Assembly: GCA_902805475.1 (NCBI GenBank)
Contig: CADCSX010000002.1
Span: 1,054,001 to 1,118,000, forward strand
Length of the DNA: 64,000 nucleotides
DNA from: Entonaema liquescens
Taxonomy: Eukaryota > Ascomycota > Sordariomycetes > Xylariales > Xylariaceae
Direction: 5' to 3'
Shown here: positions 35,020 through 47,537 of the stretch, one piece after another
Layout of the letters: each line of letters begins with the position of its first letter
Position numbering within the stretch: the first letter of the stretch is position 1
The notes under the pieces: generated by a model
The model's input: only the letters and a program-made list of their open reading frames with translations
Databases searched by the model: none
What the model was told of the DNA's origin: nothing
Made by a program: the position numbers and the translations under genes

Positions 35020-37421
35020 TCAGGGGCCTTGATCTATTTCCCGTGCTGCTTGCAATACCTGCTGCATTTTGCTATACAGTTCCTCATCTTCCGTTTTTGA
35101 TATTTTACCACTTGGAAAGACCACCTTCCGCAGCTCATTAACACATTGAATCAATGGTTGATAAAAGTCCGAAAAGTGCTTTCTCGCAATATCAATAAAC
35201 ATGCTCTCATCGCTTACAGTGCCTAACTTTGAGCGAGCAAGCTTCATATCATCCTCATAGTTCCAGCTCTCAAACTCAGTCTGGCCAGTGTTCTTGCCAG
35301 GCCCATTGTAGTGAATGCATATCCAAAACAGCACCCAAAAAAAGGACTCGAGGTCGTGCATAAAGGAATGCTGCTCGCCCAGAAGCGCCCCGATAGCCAT
35401 AAACGCCCGCGTGCCCGTCTTGCCCTTCGCTCCTGAGGCGCCTTCTCGTTGCTCTTTAATGGCAAGGTCGAGATCGATTAAAAACCAGCGCCAGGAGGGG
35501 TTGCTGTCGTCCTCATTAATCATAAGGTTATTAACCGAAATATCTCGGTGAAGAATGCCAGCTTTGCGTAACGATTCGTGCCCTGTAATACAGCCCTCTA
35601 GCGCGCTGAGGAGAGCGGCGCAAGAGCTTGCCTTATAAATAGGTTTTCCATAGTCACGGATAACCAGGCGCCGATGTATCCGATTCGGTAATATATTCCT
35701 GTCTATTTTGGTTGGAGATGCCGAACAGGATCGTTTACTCGGCGGCAGAGGTGCGTCCGTCTGGTTGGCAGATCGTTTCTGACTGGATGTAGTACTGCGG
35801 CCTTCCGGCGAGCCTACCGTGGCTATGCCTACGCGTGGGAGCGTCGAGCGTTGTGGGTGGTAATTCTTTGCCGTCGTAATATCTAGTCCCTTCCGGACAT
35901 TGCTTCGTATGTCATCGTCGGTCCCGCATACCTGAACGGTATAATGATGATAATATCGTGCTATATTAACTACGTTTTGGTTGGTCGCTTCCCGAAGTAG
36001 CTCGCCTTCTTCTCCACGCTCTGTATACTGCCAGGAGTCCTTGATAACAAACAGCGTCCTTGAATCATCCTCGCTATGAGCCTTCCAGCAAGTCGTTGCA
36101 CGGCCGGCAATACAAGGTGCACGCCTCATAACTGCATCGATAACTAGGCGTTCCTGACGGCCGTTTCGGTCGATTTCGATATATCGTTTACCGTCCGACG
36201 TAATAATGGTAGGATCAAACCCTAATTGCGTCTCGTTCATCCAAAGAAACCCGATAATGGTAGATACGAAACGGATTCCGTCTTCGTTTATATTAAAGTG
36301 ATCGGATGCAATTCCCCCTAAGCGATCGAACACCCATATTCTCATGAAAGATCCACAAAGTGTAAAAGCAATGGCAAAACGACGGGTGTCTTGGGAAGAA
36401 AGCACTTCTCTTACGTATCTCCCAATATCGAGCCACGCTTTTGAGGCGGTATCGGCTGATGGGTTACTCTTCAGCTCTCCAGGTATAAGTATCTGTGACC
36501 AATGACACTTTCTGTCTTGCATAACCTTGTTGTCGCTTATGAAACCAACGTCTATCTTCCGCTCTGCCGTAGAACCCCGGATCGGCTTGTTAGGCTGCAC
36601 AAGTGGTCTTCGACGTGTCGGAGCGGGGTTGTATTCCTTTGCAATACTATTCTCTGCAAGTGTCGCTAGCTGGGCGCTTATATTGGTAAACCAGCTTAGG
36701 ACGCCATCTTGATTCGCATCCTGCGGCCACCCGCTCCATCCTCCCTCACCAAATAATGGGTCTCCGCCTTCAGTGCAACTCTTGAATACAGCGTCAGCTG
36801 CTGTATCGAGGCCGGCTACACCTCCAAAGTATGTCTCGTGAAAGTTGCGGAGCCCGACATACATAGGGCCGAGCTCCTCTCTCAGCACGTCGTCTACATA
36901 TTTTCGGTGTTCGGAAGAGTTGACAAAGCTGCCCGTGTTGCGAAGCCACGGAGTCTGTTCGAGAGAAGAAGCTGTCGGTCGAGGAGGCGGAGTAGATTCG
37001 GTGACAGCGTGATATACATGGGTCCAAATTTCCTCGTCGGGCTTGTTAGCGATAACTGCTGCTAGCAAAGGTTTAACACGGTCGTAGTCAAAGTTGTCAG
37101 AGGCGACGGCTGAGATGAGTGTTGAAAGATTGTTTTGTAATGTGTCACGGCCTGTGCTGGAAGGCAGAAGTTGAGTGATAGGGATGATATGGAGTGCTGC
37201 TAAAAGACTCAAAGTACAAATTTGTATGTCTGTACGCTGGTTAGAAAAGTATTGCAGTAGAGCTGATTCATCCTACCTTTTTGGCTGAGCTGCACTAATG
37301 CTTCCGGAGAGCAAGGGATGCTTCTGTTCCCGCAGACAGATTTGAACGATATGTGGAAGCTATCAAGGCCATTGCCGATGGGATTTTTCACGATAATCTC
37401 CGACCGCTCTAGGCCTGTCAT
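35020..37421 (-). CDS. FunK1-type fungal protein kinase-like protein
   Basis: Two exons, 37277-37421 and 35020-37199 (77-nt intron, GTAGGA...TTTTAG), giving 774 aa. FunK1 proteins are kinase-fold proteins expanded in fungi, with unknown substrates. Seen in order: an N-terminal FunK1 region (PWLRNTGSFVNSSEHRKYVD), a probable nucleotide-binding Lys in TLFVIKDSWQYTERG, a basic disordered insert, GILHRDISVNNLMI with the catalytic Asp near residue 601, LIDLDLA in place of DFG near 624, and GTRAFMAIGALLG plus HDLESFFWVLFWICIHY. The frame is open throughout, so it appears intact. Its start is only about 255 bp from the left end of the RIP-mutated AT block, so the promoter faces likely heterochromatin. 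It also lies between the two helicase relics. Confidence 0.88.
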
Positions 37422-37676
37422 GGCGGATAGAGATGGGGCAGAAAGGTATCAAAATACATGGCGCACTTCCACTAAGATTTATGCTGGTAGGTGCGCCACC
37501 TTTGTTGACGTCCTTCTGTGGGGATGGAGATGGGATGTGGTTGAGTTGCAAGAGACGGCGAAAGAGACGAAAGAGACAACGCGAAACGATGCGCTACTAA
37601 AGACGATCGGAAATTTTGCCCGCCTTTAGTTCGGGTCTGCTGACTAACCTATCCCCCATATCCCATAAATACCTAG

Positions 37677-37821
37677 TGTCATAATATGGTATAAGTATGG
37701 ATTAGATTATATTATTATATTGGTTAAGTTTTATAAAGGAATTTTTAAAATAATAAATATAAAAATATATTTAAAATATATAGGTTTTTATATAAATTTT
37801 ATAAGTTTATATTATATAATA
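37677..37821. repeat. Left LTR of outer element (145 bp)
   Basis: Starts TGTCATAATATGG. Every difference seen against the right copy is C/T or G/A. The outermost 50 bp keep more G and C; the inner part is fully mutated. Confidence 0.78.
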
Positions 37822-38263
37822 TTTATTATTTGTAAAAAATATAATATTTTTATTATTATTTATTTTATAATAAAATTATATTTAATTTTTATATAATTTA
37901 ATAAAATAATTATATTTATATTATATTATAAATTAATATTTTCATAATTGAAAATTAATTAATATTATATTGTAAATTTTAAAATTATTAAAAAATTTTA
38001 AATAATAAATTAATTTTTTAATTTATTTAATAATATAGAAAAGTTTTATATATTATTATTTTAATTTGCAGTTAAAAATAACGATAGTAAAAATATTATA
38101 ATTTTTATATAATTATAAAAATATATGTTATTTTTTACGAAAAAATATAAATTTATATTATTAATTATAATAAAATTTTATAAATATAAACGTTAAAATA
38201 ATTACGTTATAAATGTTAATTTATAATAAAAGAAAATTTTAATATTATATTTTTAAAAATTAA

Positions 38264-38520
38264 GTAATAAAATTTTAAAAAAATTTAATTTTATTGTAAA
38301 AAATTTAATAAAATTTAATTTATATTAAAAATAAAAAAAATATTATTTTTATAATTTATTATTATTAAAAGAATAAAAATTAAATAATAAAATTAAGTAT
38401 AAAATTATATAAAATTTTAAAAAAGTTTAATTTTATTGTAAAAAATTTAATAAAATTTAATTTATATTAAAAATAAAAAAAATATTATTTTTATAATTTA
38501 TTATTATTAAAAAAATAAAA
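38264..38520. repeat. Direct duplication with 142-bp offset inside the AT block
   Basis: TTTAATTTTATTG plus about 80 following bases at 38284 recur almost identically at 38426. Near identity in a heavily mutated block suggests either duplication after RIP or a tandem repeat in the original element. Confidence 0.6.
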
Positions 38521-41370
38521 ATAATATTGTAAATAAAATTTAATAAATAAAATATATTATTTTATTTAATTATTAGTTTAAAAGTAATAAGCGGTTACGT
38601 ATAATAATTTTATATTATATGTTGTTTAAAATATAAATTAAAATTTTAATAAAAATTTAAAATTTTTATTTAAAATAATAATTTTAAATAATTTTTATTT
38701 AATATTAAATAATTAATTATAAAACGTTTTAATTTATTATAAAGTATTATAATTGTATTTATTAAAAATTAAAATGGTTAATTTAATAAATTATAATTAT
38801 TATTATTTTAAAAAAAATTAAAAATTATATTTATTATAATTATATAAAAAAAATAAAAAAGATTAATAATAAGTTAAAACAAATTATAAAATTTATAATT
38901 GCGTATATAATATAATAAATATTTAAGATATAATTTTATATATTTCGTAAATTTTTTTCGGTTAAAAATAAAATATTATAAATAATTATGAAAACAATTA
39001 AATTTTAAGTAATTTAATTTATATATTATTTTAAAAATTTTAAAGTTATAATTTTTTAATATATATAATTTATTATAAATATTTAAATATTTTTAAATAA
39101 ATTTATTTTTTAAATAAAATAAGAAATTTATAATATTTTATTAATTAAAACGGTGGTTAACATTAATAATATTTAATATTGTTTGTTATTTAAGGTTTTT
39201 ATAATAATTTTATTATATTTTAATTTTAAATTTTAAAGTTATTTATATTAATATAATATTATAAATATTATATAATATAAAAAAGTTATTATTGGATTTT
39301 AAAATTATTATATAAATAATTAATAAAGTTTTATTAAATAAAATTTAAAAGTTATTCAATTATAAGTTAATAAATAAAATTTAATATTTGTTAACGTTAT
39401 TAAAAAAAAAATTTAATTTTTTTAATTAAAAAGTTAATTTAACCAAATATAAAAAGTTAAACGTTAATAATTATGATAATATATTAAAAATTATATAAAA
39501 TTTCTTAAGTTTATGTAATAACGTATATAAAAATTTAAAAATATATTTAAAAGTTTTAATTAATTATAAATTTTTATTACTTATTGTAATAAAATTAATA
39601 AAATTTAAATATTTTATTATTTTAAAGATAATTTTATAATTAATAAAAATATAATAATAAGTTTTTTTTAAAATTTAAATAAAATTTAAAACTTTTATTT
39701 TAATAAATTAATATTGTTTTTTAAAATATATAAAAATACGTAATAAAAATATAATTAATTTTATTATAATTTATAAAACGTAAATAATAAATTTATTATT
39801 TTTTATTAATTTAAATAAGGTATTTTTAATAATATAATAAATATAAATTTTAATTTTAATATAAAAAATATCGAAATTAATATATAATATTTTTATAAAA
39901 TTAAAAAAATAAAAGATTATATATTTTATTAATATATTTTTAATATTATAAAATAAATTTAATTTTATTTATAAAAAAATTATAATAATAATTTTTAATA
40001 TCCATTTGTTTTTATTTTTTTTAATAATAATAAATAAAAGTTTATATAAAATAAAAAAGTTTTTTATTTTTTTAAAAGTTTAATAAATTTAATATATTTT
40101 AATATATTATTTTTTATATAATTAATAAAATTAATGAAAATTTTTAAATTTTTTAATAATTTAAAAAATATAATTTTAATAATTATAATAAATTTTTCTT
40201 TTATTATTAATAAATTAAAAGAATTGATAAAATAATTAAAAATGATATTGTTAAAAAAAGTAATAAACAATTTATTAAAATTAATTAAAATATTTTTTAT
40301 TTTTATTAAAGTAAAAATATAAATTAAATTTTTAATATATTTTTTAAATATAATAAAAATTATATAAATATTATTATAATAAATATTAATGTTATTAATA
40401 GGTTTAAAAATAATATTTATTTATTTTTAAATATATATATTATTATTTTTATATTTTATAATTAATATTTTAAATATATATTAGTTTTTTATAATAATAA
40501 TAATTAAAATTTATTATATTATTAAATAAATATATTATTAATAATAAAAAAATAATATATTAAAAATTATAAAATATAATTTATTTTAATATTTAATTAA
40601 TATAAATTTTTATGATTTTATTAAATATTTATTATTAAAAATTATTTAATTAATAATTTTTATATTAATAATTATATAATTTTTTTATTTAATTTTATTA
40701 TTTTTATTTACAATAAAAATATTTTTTATAAATAATAAAAATTAATATAAAAAAAAGGATAAATTTTTAATTATAAAATATTTTATTTTAAAAAATTAAT
40801 TTTATAATTATATTATTAATAATTTTTTAATTTTTAATATTAATAATATAAAGTTTATACTTTTTAAAAATAAATTTTTTTTAATTTAATTTAAATTTAA
40901 TTAATTTAATTTGTTCTTTAAAAATATAAATAAAAATTTTATTTTTAAAAATATTATAAAATTCCGAAATAATATTATAAAATTTTTTAAATTTTTTTAA
41001 TTTATTAAAATTTTTATAAATAATTATATTATTAAAATATTTATTAATATTAAAAATATTTATAATAAATAGTAAAAATTAATCAAAAATATAATTATTA
41101 AATTTATAAATTTTAAATTTTTTAATAATAAATTTAATAACTTTATTATTAATAATATAATAATTTTTATATTTTTAATTTATTAAAATTAAATAATTTA
41201 TAAATATATTATAAAAAATAATAATAAATTTTATAATATTATTATAAATAATAATTTATTTTATATTATTATTAATTAAAAAAACTAAATAAATAATTTA
41301 ATTATTAATAAGTTTAAAAATTAAATTTTAATTAAAATTTATATAATATAATATATTAATATAATAATAA

Positions 41371-41577
41371 TATTAATAAATATATACGTAAAAAAAATAA
41401 TAATAAAATAATAATAAGTAAATAAATAAATTAAAACTAATATATTAATAATATTTAAAAAAAAAACTATTTATTATTAAAAAACGGGAAAAACGCGTTC
41501 TTTATATAATTTAAAATATATAAATACTTCTTTATATTAAATATGTATTACATAATAATACGTACGGTTATTATTTA
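41371..41577. repeat. Left LTR of inner element (207 bp)
   Basis: Contains AAAAACGGGAAAAACGCG, matched in the right copy with one G-to-A change. Gap-free alignment at a constant offset of 5,960. Confidence 0.78.
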
Positions 41578-44500
41578 ATTATTATTTATTTTATTTTTTT
41601 TTCGCAATTAATTAATTATAAACTTAACATTTATTTTACATTTCATTTATTTTTTTAATCGTAAATCAATTTGATTATTTTCTATTAATATTTTTATTAT
41701 TTTATTAAAAAATACTTTAATTATTATATTTACAAAATTACAAATGCCGTATATTCATTAAACATTATTTATTTCTTAATTTTTATATAATTATTTTAAT
41801 GCTATTAAATTAATTATTAACTTTTTCTCGTTTATATTATTTATTTATATTAAGTATTAATATAAAAAAAAAAAAATTAATATATAAAATTAACAAAACA
41901 TAAAAAAATAATAAACGTTTTAAAATAATATTAATTATATAATAAATCACATATCTTATATTAAATTTTTAAATTATTTTATAAATTTCGTTAATAAACA
42001 CGTTATAAATAACTTGTTTACATTTAATAAATGATTAATAAATAATATTACTTATAATTCGAATTTTATTATTTTAAAAAATAAGTTTTTTATTATTTAA
42101 AATAATAACGTAATTAATTTATAAATTTAAATTTTTATTATTCGTAAACAATTTATTAATAAAAACATAAAAACGTAAATTTTAAAAGTTTAAGTTAATA
42201 TAATAAAGCTTTCGTTTTTAATTATTTATTTATTATTAAATTTTAACGTTAAAAATTTTAATTTTTTTTTAATTTTAATTTTACGTATTATATTATTATT
42301 ATATAATTAAACGTAGTTTCGGGTTAATAAATTAATAAAATATATATTTTTTAAGCTTTTTATTTTATAAATTGTTTAATTATATTCGGAAATTTTAAAT
42401 TTAATAATTTAAACTTTTTAATTTAGTTTTTTTATATAGTAAAAACTTTATAGTTTTTTTTATAAATTATAATATATAAATTATTAAAATCTTTAATTTC
42501 TTTATTTAATATTTTTTAAAAACGTATTTTAATTTTTACTTTAATTAATATTTTATTTTTTATAATAAAAAATTTTATAATGTTAATATTAAAAATGTTA
42601 TTTATTTAAAAACCGGTAATTTCGAACGAATTTATAATTGTTATTATTAAACAAAGGTTAAATATTAATGGTTTCATATATAATTTTTCTTAATTATATT
42701 TTAAATAAATTTCGAATTAATATATATTAAATTTAATAAAATTATATAACGGTTTATTAATATATAATAATATTTTTTTAAGATATTTATATTTTAATTT
42801 AATTAATATTTATATATAAATTATCTTTAATATAAGCGTTTTAAATTGGGTATAAATTATGGTAATATTTTTTATTATAATTTTTATTTTTTTTTAATAA
42901 AATATAAAAGTTAAAATTAAAATAAATTATTAATTAATTTTTTAAATAATAAATACGTAAGTTATAATTAATTTTTTATTAAGATTATTATAATTTTAAA
43001 CTATTAATTGTAATTTTTTATAAAAAACGAAAATGTTTTTATTTTTAATTTTATAAATTATTTATAATTTAAAAATTATTGTATTTTTATATATTTTTAA
43101 ATTATATATTATTAGTTTTAAAATACTTTTTTTAAATAAAACGTTTAATTTTTTTATATTTAAAGTTTTATATAATTTTCTTAATATAATTATTTTTTCG
43201 TTTTTTTAAAATTATATTGTTAAAATAAAGTTATTTCGTTTTTTAATAATAACGAATAACGTGGCGATATAAGAAAAATCGTTAATAAATATAAAATTTT
43301 CTTCGGGAATAATTTAATAGTTATTAAAATTAAAAATAAGTTTAAATAATTCGATTTTAAATTTTTTAATTAATATTAATTTTTTTTTAAATTAAGTATA
43401 AAGTTTAATATAAAAATTTCGGAACGTAAATATGTTGTTAAATACGTTTAAAGCGATAGTAACATTTTTATCGGTAATTAAAATAACTTTATATAATTTT
43501 TTTTATTCGTTTTTTTTTCGGTAAATAAATATTTTATTATTAATAAAAAAAGATATTAGAAAAGTTTTTTTAATATTAAAATTATTACGAATGTTTAAGG
43601 CGTTGCGGATTAAACGTTATAATTTAATTTTTTTAATTTTTATTATTGTTTTTTAAGTTGTTTATGTTTTTTACGTTTACGAGAAAATAAGTGGCGAATT
43701 TATATTAATTTTTAAATAAACGTTAAAAATTAAAAAAATTAAAATAAAATTATTTAAATTAACAATATTATTTATTATTTTAATAATTATTTAAAGTTAT
43801 AATATGTTTAAAACGGAATTTTAAAATTTAACTATTATAATTTCATATATTTAATAAATGGGATTATAATATTTTTTAATTTTATTAATTAATTAATGCG
43901 TTTCGATTAATATTTAATGGTAAGTAATTTTAATTATACGGGTTTTATTTTTAAATTTAATATTATCGAAATTAGTTTTAATATTATATATAATAATATT
44001 TAAAAATCCGAAATAAATATCGATTTAATATTATTTTAATATTTTTTATATTTTTTTAATTAATAAATCTTTTATAAAACGTATTATTTAAAAATTAGTA
44101 ATTACGTTAATTATATGTAAGATTAATTGTTTATTAAAATATATAATATTAATAATTATTTTATAATTAAAATTTATATTAAAATTTTTTAAATTAAATT
44201 TAAATTTTTATAAAATTTTGCTTTTAATTTAATAATAATAGTAAAATTTATTAATTTTTTTAAAGTTATTAATATTAATATTATATTTTAATTTATTTAA
44301 TAAATTATAAAATTTACCGATTAATAAATAATTAAAATAAATATAAAAACGTTATAATTTATTTTTTATAAAATAAATAACATTTTTAAAATAAAATTAT
44401 AAATATTTTTATTTTTTAATAATATTAATCGTTATTTTATTTTTATATATTAATTAATTAATAACGTTATTAAAATATATATTTAATTAATTTATATTTT

Positions 44501-47330
44501 TTAAAAAAAGTAAAAATAAAATATTTAATTTTATAATATAAAAATTTATTTTATTAAACAAAATGTTAATTATAATTATTCTTAAAAATTTAATTAATTA
44601 TTTATTATTAAATTTAATATTTATTTTTTTTACGTAAAACTTATTTATTTTTAATTATTAATTTAAATACTTTTTAATAAAAATAAAATATTATTTTTTT
44701 TTAACCGTAAATACGCATATTATATTTATATTAAGTATAATATTTTAAAAAATATTTTTTATATATTAATTTAAAATAAAAATAATATTAAATTTCTTAT
44801 TTTTAAATAAATTTAAAATAATAATATAATATTAAAACATTTAATTAAATAAAAATATTACCGTTAAAAATAAATTATTTTTATTATTTAAATTTAAGAA
44901 TAAATTAATAACATTTTTATTTTAGTCGAATTTTAAATCGAAATTATCGATTTTTTTAAAATTTACAAAAAAAATTACGTAATTCTTCTTAAAAAAACCT
45001 TACTTAACTTTCCATACCTTTTTAACCTTTTTACGTTTATATTTTAAATACTTCATTAACTAACATTTTTTTTTTTTACAAACCTAATAATAATATTTCC
45101 ATTTTTTCGTTTATTTAAAACCGTACTTATTCCTTTTATCACTATAATAATATTTTCAATTAACGTAATTAATATAATCATTATTATTATTATTATTATA
45201 TCCATTAATAAAAAATTATTATATATTTTTTATAATTTTATATATTTTAATTAATATTTAAAATTTATTTATTAAATTTTTAAACTACATAAATAACATA
45301 AAAAAAATATATTAAAATTAAAATATAATTTAATATACTTAATATATTACAATAATAAATTATTATTCGCTTTAAAAATTATAATTTAAAATTTTTTAAT
45401 ATAATAAAAATTTATTAAAAAATAATTAAAATATTTCTATATTATTTTTCTTTTAATTTTATTTTTTTATTTTAATATTAAAAAATATTATTAACGTTTA
45501 ATTATAATAATATTAAATTTTATTTTATTTAATATTAAAATAATGTTTTATAACGAAATATATATTTATAAAACATTAATATTAAAATACGTTATAAAAA
45601 AAATAAATAATTATTTTTCCGGTTAAAATAATAAAAAATATAGTATAAAATTATATTTATCGGATTTTTATTATATAATATATATTTAAAAAAACTTAAA
45701 CTTATTTTCGAAAATATTATATAATTTTTTTATATAATTATTTTTGGTATTTTAAACTTTTTTAAAATATTTTATAATAATAAAAAAGTATATTTTATTA
45801 ATAATATATATTAAAAAAACTTTATAATAAGTTTAAATTTATTAATTATTAATAAATATAAGGATTTATTTTTAAAAACTTGTTATTTATATAAATAATA
45901 AAATTATTTAAAAGGAAAAATTATAATTTTTTATTAATAAATTTTTTTTATTTATTTTAACGTTTAAAAAAAACGCTAAAATTATATATAAACCATTTAA
46001 TAATAGTTTAAAAAGTTTAAGGATATTTTTTATAATAAGTAAAATAATTTACTTTTATATTAAGTTAATTTTTTATTTAAAATTATATTTTAAAGTATTA
46101 TTTATTTATTTTTAATAAAATGTAAACGGTTTTTATAAAATAATAAAAAAAAAAAATAAAAAGAAAAAATTAAATACCGTTTAAAAATTACTTTAAATTT
46201 TTTATTAAAATTAAGTTATTAAATATTAATAATTTAATATTTTTTATAAGTTAAAAATAAAATATTTTATAAAAAGATAAAGTAATAAAACGCGTAACGA
46301 AAAAAAAAATTATATTGAGGAAAAAAAAAATAATATTAATTATAAAATAAATAAAACGAATTAAATGTAAAAAAAAAAGTTTTTAATAAAAGTAATATTA
46401 AAAAAAGGAATTTACTTTATACGTATAATTTTACAAATAAACATTTATAAATTGAAAAACGTTAATTGTTAATATATTAATATTTAAAAATATATAAACT
46501 TTTATACGTTAAAATAAATAAGTTTTTTTTTAATATTATAAATTAAAATTTTCCATATTAACGCATTAAATTATTTTTATTATACTTTTTTTAATTCGTT
46601 AAAATTTTAAATTAATAAATTATTTACTTATATAAAATTAATAAAAAATTCCGCGTAATTAACATTATATCGACTTACGTAAATTCCTTATTACATTAAC
46701 GTAATTTTTAATATTAATTGCAATAATCTTAACATAATTGCAAAATTTACCGTTATAAATCTTTAAAATCGTTTTTTATATTCGTTTAACATTTCTTTAA
46801 ATATTCGAACGTGTAAAACGTTTTTATCGGTAATTTCGAAATTTACTAAAGTAAAAAATGCTTAAATATTTTTTTATTAAAATATTATTTTTATAAGATT
46901 TATAATTTCCCATTTTATTACCATATAATCGAAATATTAAATAAAAATTATTATTATTTAATTAAAAAAATAACTTAACAATTTTCGTAACTTATTTATA
47001 TTTTTTTATTTAATTAAATTATTATTTATAATTTAAATTTATATTTACGTAAAACTTTTTAATTACAATATTATAAAAAAAATTAATATTATAAATAATA
47101 AAAATATTAATAATAATAATAAATTCGAATCGTTATACGTAAATATAAATTTAAATAAATTATAAAACGAAATAAAATAATAATTTATTATAAACAATTT
47201 AATTATTTTAATAAAAAATATTATGTTAATATTACATATATTATTATAATAAAATCTTTTAAATTATCGCGACAATGATTTTTTTAACTTTATTAATTTA
47301 TGTTATTATAAGTTTAATAACATTAATTAA

Positions 47331-47537
47331 TGTTAATAAATACGTACGTAAAAAAAATAATAATAAAATAATAACAAATAAATAAATAAATTAAAATTAA
47401 TATATTAATAATATTTAAAAAAAAAATTATTTACTATTAAAAAACGGAAAAAACGCGTTTTTTATATAATTTAAAATATATAAATATTTCCTTATATTAA
47501 ATACGTATTACGTAATAATACATACGGTTATTATTCA
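47331..47537. repeat. Right LTR of inner element (207 bp)
   Basis: Starts TGTTAATAAATACGTACG and ends with CA before ATTATTAAATAA. Transition-only differences from the left copy. Confidence 0.78.

Larger units (their letters stand above)
41371..47537. mobile_element. Inner LTR retrotransposon nested in the outer element, RIP-destroyed
   Basis: 6,167-bp unit bounded by 207-bp direct repeats (41371-41577 and 47331-47537) that align without gaps and differ only by transitions. The right copy begins TGTTAATAAA and ends TTATTCA, giving TG...CA ends. The size is normal for an LTR element. Target-site duplications cannot be judged in such AT-rich sequence (left flank AATAA, right flank ATTAT). The interior, for example 44.9-46.9 kb, keeps slightly more C and CC/CT than the outer element, so the two may have been mutated to different extents or from different starting sequences. 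Confidence 0.75.

Noticed and set aside
40064..40270. 68-aa Ile/Lys/Asn/Phe frame in the AT block
   Set aside because: It arises by chance in near-pure A/T sequence and has no meaning as a protein.
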